The notes beneath the pieces were generated by a model that was given only the letters and a program-made list of their open reading frames with translations, was not told where the DNA came from and searched no databases. A stretch of DNA of 64,000 nucleotides from Sepiola atlantica (lineage: Eukaryota; Mollusca; Cephalopoda; Sepiida; Sepiolidae): assembly GCA_963556195.1 (NCBI GenBank), contig OY744520.1:154531607-154595606 (forward strand), read 5' to 3'. Made by a program: the position numbers and the translations under genes. This document shows, one piece after another, positions 58,261-64,000 of the stretch (positions within the stretch are counted from its first letter, which is position 1; each line of letters starts with the position of its first letter).

Positions 58261-60084
58261 CTCATATATTAATTATATATTTTTTAGAAATATGTAGAGA
58301 TAATACTATACAAAAAAGAATTAGTAGATTTATATCTAATAATGCGTTTAGCTGTAGTCTGAGACACATACTAGCTGAATCGAAAATTTTATAGCTTTCT
58401 CAACGAAACGATAATTAATGAAAAAAGTCCGATTCAAACTGTTCCCAAAATAATTAACCTGTGTCATTCTATAAATCGTGTTCTGGGTAACAATAGTCAT
58501 TCCAAATCATTACATTCGAATCAGAATTAAAATAAACAGAATTTTGTGATATAGACGGGCGGACATTCGATGTATTGCCATCGAACTTGAAGACAAGAGG
58601 ATATTTATAGGTTGAATATCTTAGAATCTTGTCCTTGTCTCTGTTTTGTTATTAACATTTGGACAATCATTTAAACTCTTCTCATCTCTCTATGGCGTCG
58701 GTCATTGGGTAGAGTAACGCGCGTGACATTAATCAGTACTGAAAACGTAGCCTGTTCGTCAAGTTAGAATTCTGATTAAAGCGGCTTGTGTGCCGTTTCC
58801 AATACGCTTATCCGTGGACGAGGCATGCATCCACTTCAGCTATGTATACTTCTCTATTGCAAGACAAATTGAGAAAAGTATGTGTCACGACAAAGGAAGA
58901 TAGACGCCGAGTAATTATATGGACACATAGAATTCTCAGGCTGTAACAATCAAAGCGGATGTTGTTCTTATTGTCAGCCATGAATAAAATCAGTCTGCAA
59001 CTGATTTCTTTATATATAAGATCCGTTCTTATTTGATTTCTTTTCTGTCGTTTTCCTTTTTACCTTTCTTGCTAACCTTCTTTCTTTCTTTATCCCTGTA
59101 TTTATTTCTTCTTATCTATCTAAGCTTATGTTTTTATATCTAACTTATTGCCTTTTTTTACTTTGTTTTTTAATCTATTTATTATAATGTAAATATTACG
59201 GTCTCGTTCCGTGTCATGCTGAGCTACACAACCGCACAAACAGATTGTCACCACCCAGACGACGTTCTTAGTCGAAATAACTATTTTCAGAAAAAAAAGC
59301 AATGACATGAAATAACATATACTCGAGCTAAAAATAGGTGAACCAAAATGAAATAAATATGGGTAAAACGAATTGCTATTTGCGTATGGTTTTTAAGTCT
59401 GACTGATATAAGTTTATACAGTAGATATATGTCGTAAGTCCTCTCCCGTAAGGACGCAGGAAAACATATGTACGAACTTTCCTTTCACAGTATAGATTCC
59501 GCACTCTTCTTTGATTCCAGCGCTCAGATATATGTATTTAAGAATGTTAATGTCAGTAATTGGCGTCGTCCCGAGCTATACAGAAGCAACTAGTAAACAC
59601 ACGCAACGTTTCTCTGTCTTCCCGTTCACATACTGTAATTTTCTCAACCTGCACCCATAATTATAAGGATCAGCAAGCATCACTTACCGATCTATGTTTG
59701 ATAATAATGCCTGAGGCTTGTGTGACTGGCGCCTATAGCCTACCCGGGAACGATGATCACCCTAACTCTATCTTTCGACCCGAAGTTGAAGAAGCCGTTG
59801 CTTAAAATGGCAAGATGCTACAAACATTCTTATAGGGAATATATCATACATCACACCAGATACACCTCATAGAATAAAGCCTTTTCTCTCCCTGCTGAAC
59901 AATGTGCCAATTAACGGTATAAGGCAAAGCAGGCATACAAGCAGATGTCCCCACGTGAAAAATGTATAGCACGATCTACTCTCCTCAATGATCCTTTTCA
60001 ACTTGTGAAGCATGTGTAGTAAGCATTCCGTTGACAAATAGATATACATAGCCAAACATTTATACCACCAAAACATCATTTGAA
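58261..60084. other. AT-rich stretch, no gene
   Basis: An 81-codon frame at 59560-59805 ends in FRPEVEEAVA, which recalls LINE sequence before the RT domain, but too little is matched to call it. Confidence 0.35.
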
Positions 60085-60960
60085 CAATGTAATAGCCGCA
60101 GCCAAGGGTATGGTATACCGAGATGGTCAGAAAACATATTGAGTCGCAGAAATTAGGAACTCGTTATTTCTGGAAAATCTATAATAGTGTGGTTAATAAT
60201 GAATAGTCAACATTTCCTCCGCTATTCACCTAGCATGATGTCGCTTACACAACTGAGAAAGCTGAACTGCCTTCCGAGCGGTGCCTCTTCGAGTCCACGT
60301 TAGAGGCAACAAACCACTCTCTTTCAAATTCCTCACTGTGAACAGAAATCAGACCCGATGATGTCCATGATATCATAAACAATCTTGACACTAAAACCGT
60401 GTGGGCCAGATCTTATCTTTGCTATATTAATCAAGAAATGCTCTGCTGAGCTGGCCGCTTTCGTCTCCAAACTCTACAAAAAATGCCTTGCCGAATCTTG
60501 CCGAATCTTGCTTCCCTGACAAATAAGAAAATTGTCTCCGTGGTACTAGTGTTCAACAGTTCTGGTGAAAGAACCTCCCTGTAAATTTATCACCTTATAA
60601 GCATCCTCTCGCTCTTCGATAAAATCTTTGAGTCGTTAAAAAATCTAGCGATAGTACATCACCCCGTTAATGCAAAACCTTATTCTGCAATAGTATGGAT
60701 TTAAGCAACCAGTTCTATTGCGAATATCCTAATGATAATCTCTGAATGCATATACTCTGCATTCGACAAAGCAGGTTAAGCTAGAGCGGTAGCGTTTGAC
60801 ATATCGAAAGCCGTTTTCAAGGTCTGACATGAAGGTCTTCTCATAAAAATTAATTCGTACGGTATTACTGGGAAAATATTTAATATGATCAGAGTACGGT
60901 GTGTAGAGCTGTAAGCTAAATATTATTCCATAACAAACTATACTTTTACAATCATTCATT
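60085..60960 (+). mobile_element. CR1/Jockey-type LINE, N-terminal RT region
   Basis: Plus-strand copy covering the part before and into the RT domain, which the other LINE fragments mostly lack. In order: HIESQKLGTRYFWKIYNSVV, STFPPLFT, AELPSERCLFESTLEATNHS, then RPDDVHDIINNLDTKT, FAILIKKCSAELAAFVSKLY then KKCLAESC. After a 10-base duplication (GCCGAATCTT twice near 60485) come KKIVSVVLVFNSSGERTS, LFDKIFESLKN, ATSSIANILMIISECIYSAF, DKAG and AVAFDISKAVF (motif A), then HEGLLIKINSYGITGKIFN. It stops before the catalytic FADD. Several stops are present. Confidence 0.85.
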
Positions 60961-61704
60961 CATCATTTTTTATTTATTCTGTTGTCTTAATTGTTAATTT
61001 CATTCATATATTCATGTATCAATTCATGTACAGATTACTCTAATCTCTATTTCTCAGTATCTTTTACGATTACTTTTGTATCTCATTCAGACTTTCCTTC
61101 TTCATTCTATTCTGTATTGTATATTTATACATTCATTCATTAAATCATGTCGGCTTTCATTCATTCCCGGTTTGTACTTACTGTGTTTCTACATCCTTTC
61201 CACCTGATTCTTTCTTAGTTGTACTTTTACTTTGGTTCTTAACGTTTTCCCATTTTGTATCGATTGATTGGTTCATTAATTAATTGTCTCGTTCCTTCCA
61301 TCTTTTTTGTGTCTTTTTCAGTTGGCCTTTCAGCAATCTTTTTTTTTCTGCCGTCTCCCGTTAATATGACTGACGTTCATAGCCAACGAATATCGCTACA
61401 CCACACTAGTTAGTGTCGTTTTCAACAAAGGTGAGTCTAATGAGAACGCTTACATCTCGGTTACGCCGGAGAACCACTGATTTCGGGTATAGATTTTTCA
61501 TTTTCTTCTTTTCTATTTCCATCACCAAGGACACAGTGTCTGCTACTCTCTGACACGTCTGGAAGTTACAGTAGACATTTCTCGGGAAACTGTTTTTTAT
61601 TATGATTAACTTTGATCATAACCAAGAGAATAGCTGAAGAGATACTGGTACCACAAAGGAAAGTAGAGAAAACCAATGAAAAAAAATAAGGAACGAAACT
61701 CGAA

Positions 61705-61708
<4 letters not shown>
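60961..61708. other. T-rich stretch, no gene
   Basis: TTCATTCAT-type runs between 60960 and 61160. No gene. Confidence 0.4.

Positions 61709-61749
<41 letters not shown>
61709..61749. repeat. (TA)n microsatellite
   Basis: Pure TA run. Confidence 0.96.
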
Positions 61750-61750
<1 letters not shown>

Positions 61751-61849
61751 TTACATGGATGCACACATTTCCAATTAGTAAAAGGGGGGAGTACCTCTGA
61801 CACACAGGTATCTCTCTCTTTTTCTCTCTCCTTTTCTCGCTCTTACTCG

Positions 61850-61894
<45 letters not shown>
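61850..61894. repeat. (TA)n microsatellite
   Basis: Follows a CT-rich patch; TA run with one CA interruption. Confidence 0.95.
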
Positions 61895-61896
<2 letters not shown>

Positions 61897-61979
61897 TTTT
61901 ATATATATCAATATATGTTAGTTTATAAATGTAATGTTATAGTTTAAAATGTAATGTTATAGAGGGGAATAAGACGTAA

Positions 61980-62290
61980 ACATATATAGGATCCACCGTG
62001 GCAACTTTAAAATGCTCATCATTTAAATTACGTGCAGAAATTACGTATCTTAATTCAAAATTATACCGAATGCTGAACCTAACGATCACCCAACATCATT
62101 AACTAAATATATAAGAGAACTACACAATAATAACGTACAATACGAATTTAAATGATGTAACGCAAATAAATGCTAGTAATCTTAAAAATGTAGCTTATGT
62201 ATCCTCGAATTGTACTATACAATGACTTATAATTGTAATTTAATTCACATAAAACAAGAAATCTTCCAAAATTATATGGATCGTTCGAAA
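61980..62290 (+). mobile_element. Penelope-like element, GIY-YIG endonuclease fragment
   Basis: Starts at the second half of the GIY-YIG motif: TYIGSTVATLKC. FKLRAEITYLNSKLYR carries the catalytic Arg region (family: FK-RY-NH---F). In another frame TSLTKYIRELHNNNVQYEFK matches ATSLSKYIW-L----I-Y--KW. After a further shift, KCSLCILELYYTMTYNCNLI contains the conserved C-x2-C. At least two frame changes. It is the same PLE lineage as 7966-8280. The GIY half and RT are missing. Confidence 0.72.
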
Positions 62291-62632
62291 TTTGCGCAGT
62301 CGCGATTTAGACAGTATTAAGATTCAAAAACGGTATTCTAAAAGTAAAATCGTGACGTTTTAATTGAACCACCAATCATTTTGGTCATTAAAGACAGCAA
62401 AATATTAAATAATATAAACACTTCACATTAAAAATAACACAGTATAATACACATAATTGTAATAGATATAAGAAAAATATATAATTTAATTTTAAATAAA
62501 TAAATATCTAGTGTATAGATTTTTGATGGTAACATTTTTTATAACATCTACATTTTGTAATGTTTTAAGACATTATAAGCATTTATAAACTAGAAATTGA
62601 AGTGAATATTATTTAATTAAATTAATCATTTG

Positions 62633-62636
<4 letters not shown>
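62291..62636. other. AT-rich stretch, no gene
   Basis: Possibly Penelope 3' flank. No copy of the promoter-bearing repeat was found here. Confidence 0.35.

Positions 62637-62722
<86 letters not shown>
62637..62722. repeat. (TA)n microsatellite
   Basis: TA run with one CA interruption. Confidence 0.97.
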
Positions 62723-62729
<7 letters not shown>

Positions 62730-63570
62730 GTTAGAACATTTCTACGAATGTCATTCTAATATTAAATATGATGAGTAAATAGAGGAAAGTAACTATTAAC
62801 AGGAAATATGTCGATTGGCTTAACTTTGGTTGAAGTTTTTAAAGTAAATTCTATTTAATTTTGAATGATTAATACGAAATGTTTCGTATTTTTTCAACCA
62901 TTTAAAAAAATATTTTCGTCTTTTTCCCTATTCTTTTTTAATATAGTTTTTATTTATTTTTCCGCTCTTTAAAACTAATGTTAGTGTTTTTAAGATCTAA
63001 TTTTGTATTGCCAATTTTAGGAAATTATCCTTATTTTTGTTGGATCTGTTTATCAAATATGGTGTTCAAGGAAAAAAACAGTAACTTATATACTTAATTG
63101 AACTTATGTTCCTTATTTTCTGATGTTCTGCACATGATTTTTTGGTTTCCTTCTAATGAGTTACGTTTATAAAAACAGGATATATTATTATGTATTTTGA
63201 GTGTCTAAGTATTTACAAAACGTACCGTCAAAGAATTATCTTTTTAGAAATGAATAAAGACATAATTACTGGAATATAACCTTCTATTATTTATATTATA
63301 TTACAATTTTAAAAAAACAAACATGATGCAATTTTAAAATAAATAATTCATTGTTATTTTAGGCTAAGACTTTCGATCAATACATCACTCTCGGAGCAAA
63401 TTCTCTTCTTTTGTTTTGTACTTTATTTTTTATATGAACCGAAGGAAAGGGGCGAATTAACCATAGAGTCATACAAATACGTGACGTTATTAAAGACGGC
63501 AGTTTAAAGTGAACTAAAGTTCGGTCGATGTGCTGCGCTTGTTTGCCGCTTTTTGAATAAAATAATTAAA
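62723..63570. other. AT-rich stretch, no gene
   Basis: AAACAAACATGATGCAATTT near 63317 resembles the inner end of the fold-back arm downstream (AAACCAAACATGACGTA), a possible third arm copy. Confidence 0.4.
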
Positions 63571-63889
63571 TCACATCTTTAAAGCATCCATGTATATTAA
63601 TATTTTATATTGAAATTTGAAAACCAAACATGACGTATTTTTAAAGTTTCACTTAAAACTGTCATCTTTAACAACTTTACGTATTTTTCTGATTCTAAGG
63701 TTAACTTCCTCCTGTGGGTTAATACCAAACAAATGAAAATTAAAAAAGGAGAAAGGTTTATCTCAGAATGATGTCTTAATCAAAAAGTTTAGCCTAAATA
63801 AATGATTTTATTCATTTTAAATTACGTCATGTTTGGTTTTCAAATTTTAATATAAAATTATTATATACATGCATGCTTTAAAGATGTGA
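63571..63889. mobile_element. Fold-back element with about 70-bp inverted arms
   Basis: Arms 63571-63641 and about 63820-63889 both start (outer end) TCACATCTTTAAAGCATSCATGTATAT-type and end AAACCAAACATGACGTA. About 90% identity over 70 bp with small indels, with a unique spacer of about 180 bp. No clear target duplication and no ORF. Confidence 0.85.
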
Positions 63890-63979
63890 TCTATTTCCTA
63901 TTATCTATTTAGAATGTCTTAGAGTGAAATAATTTAAATCTGTTGAACTTAAATCCCGATAGTCTGACTATTAATTATA

Positions 63980-64000
63980 TGTATGTATATATATATATAT
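63980..64000. repeat. (TA)n microsatellite, cut by window end
   Basis: TA run continuing to the last base. Confidence 0.85.

Noticed and set aside
59560..59805. 81-codon frame ending FRPEVEEAVA as LINE sequence
   Set aside because: Only about ten residues are suggestive, and the flanks do not continue the match.

Overview
The window is animal nuclear DNA. It is very AT-rich, has no bacterial-style gene packing, and no open frame can be called an intact host gene. The mix of Penelope-like elements with GIY-YIG endonucleases, CR1/Jockey-type LINE fragments, a SINE-like repeat with a U2 snRNA-like head, about 30 long (TA)n microsatellites and a mollusc-type tandem repeat ending in GGAC units suggests a lophotrochozoan. 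A cephalopod mollusc such as an octopus is my best guess; this is an inference from repeat content, not proof.

Layout. 0-10 kb: a degraded Penelope-like RT (185-830), long microsatellites, a promoter-bearing repeat in both orientations (4117-4350 minus, 8497-8680 plus), a Penelope GIY-YIG tail (7966-8280) and a broken retrocopy-like UCH deubiquitinase pseudogene (8942-9265). 10-20 kb: an RTE-like LINE C-terminus (13995-14345, minus), a paired palindrome (13482-13542), a GC-rich U2-headed SINE candidate (15240-15610) and an exon-like ORF of an unnamed family (16875-17486, minus). 20-30 kb: a 161-bp tandem array, an 80-nt near-perfect palindrome, a diverged three-copy repeat family, a tRNA-derived SINE head and a 2.2-kb AT-rich candidate DNA transposon. 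30-40 kb: two fragments of one LINE C-terminus in a row, a CR1-like LINE (34400-35680, minus), the best preserved Penelope element (36180-37571, minus) and a recent 643-bp tandem duplication. 40-50 kb: microsatellites, a CR1-like fragment (47230-47945) and a 29-bp minisatellite (49818-50526). 50-64 kb: four more LINE or Penelope fragments, a 582-bp inverted-repeat transposon with an 8-bp target duplication and internal telomere-like repeats (55771-56352), and a fold-back element at the right end.

None of these forms a working pathway. The window reads as intergenic or intronic sequence that has collected 3'-biased retroelement fragments, several ending at or cut by (TA)n tracts. Every coding fragment recognised carries stops or frameshifts, except the unnamed 16.9-17.5 kb ORF. 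The most interesting items are the promoter-plus-stem-loop repeat that may be a Penelope terminal repeat, the U2-headed GC island, and the long-TIR element with telomere-like filling.
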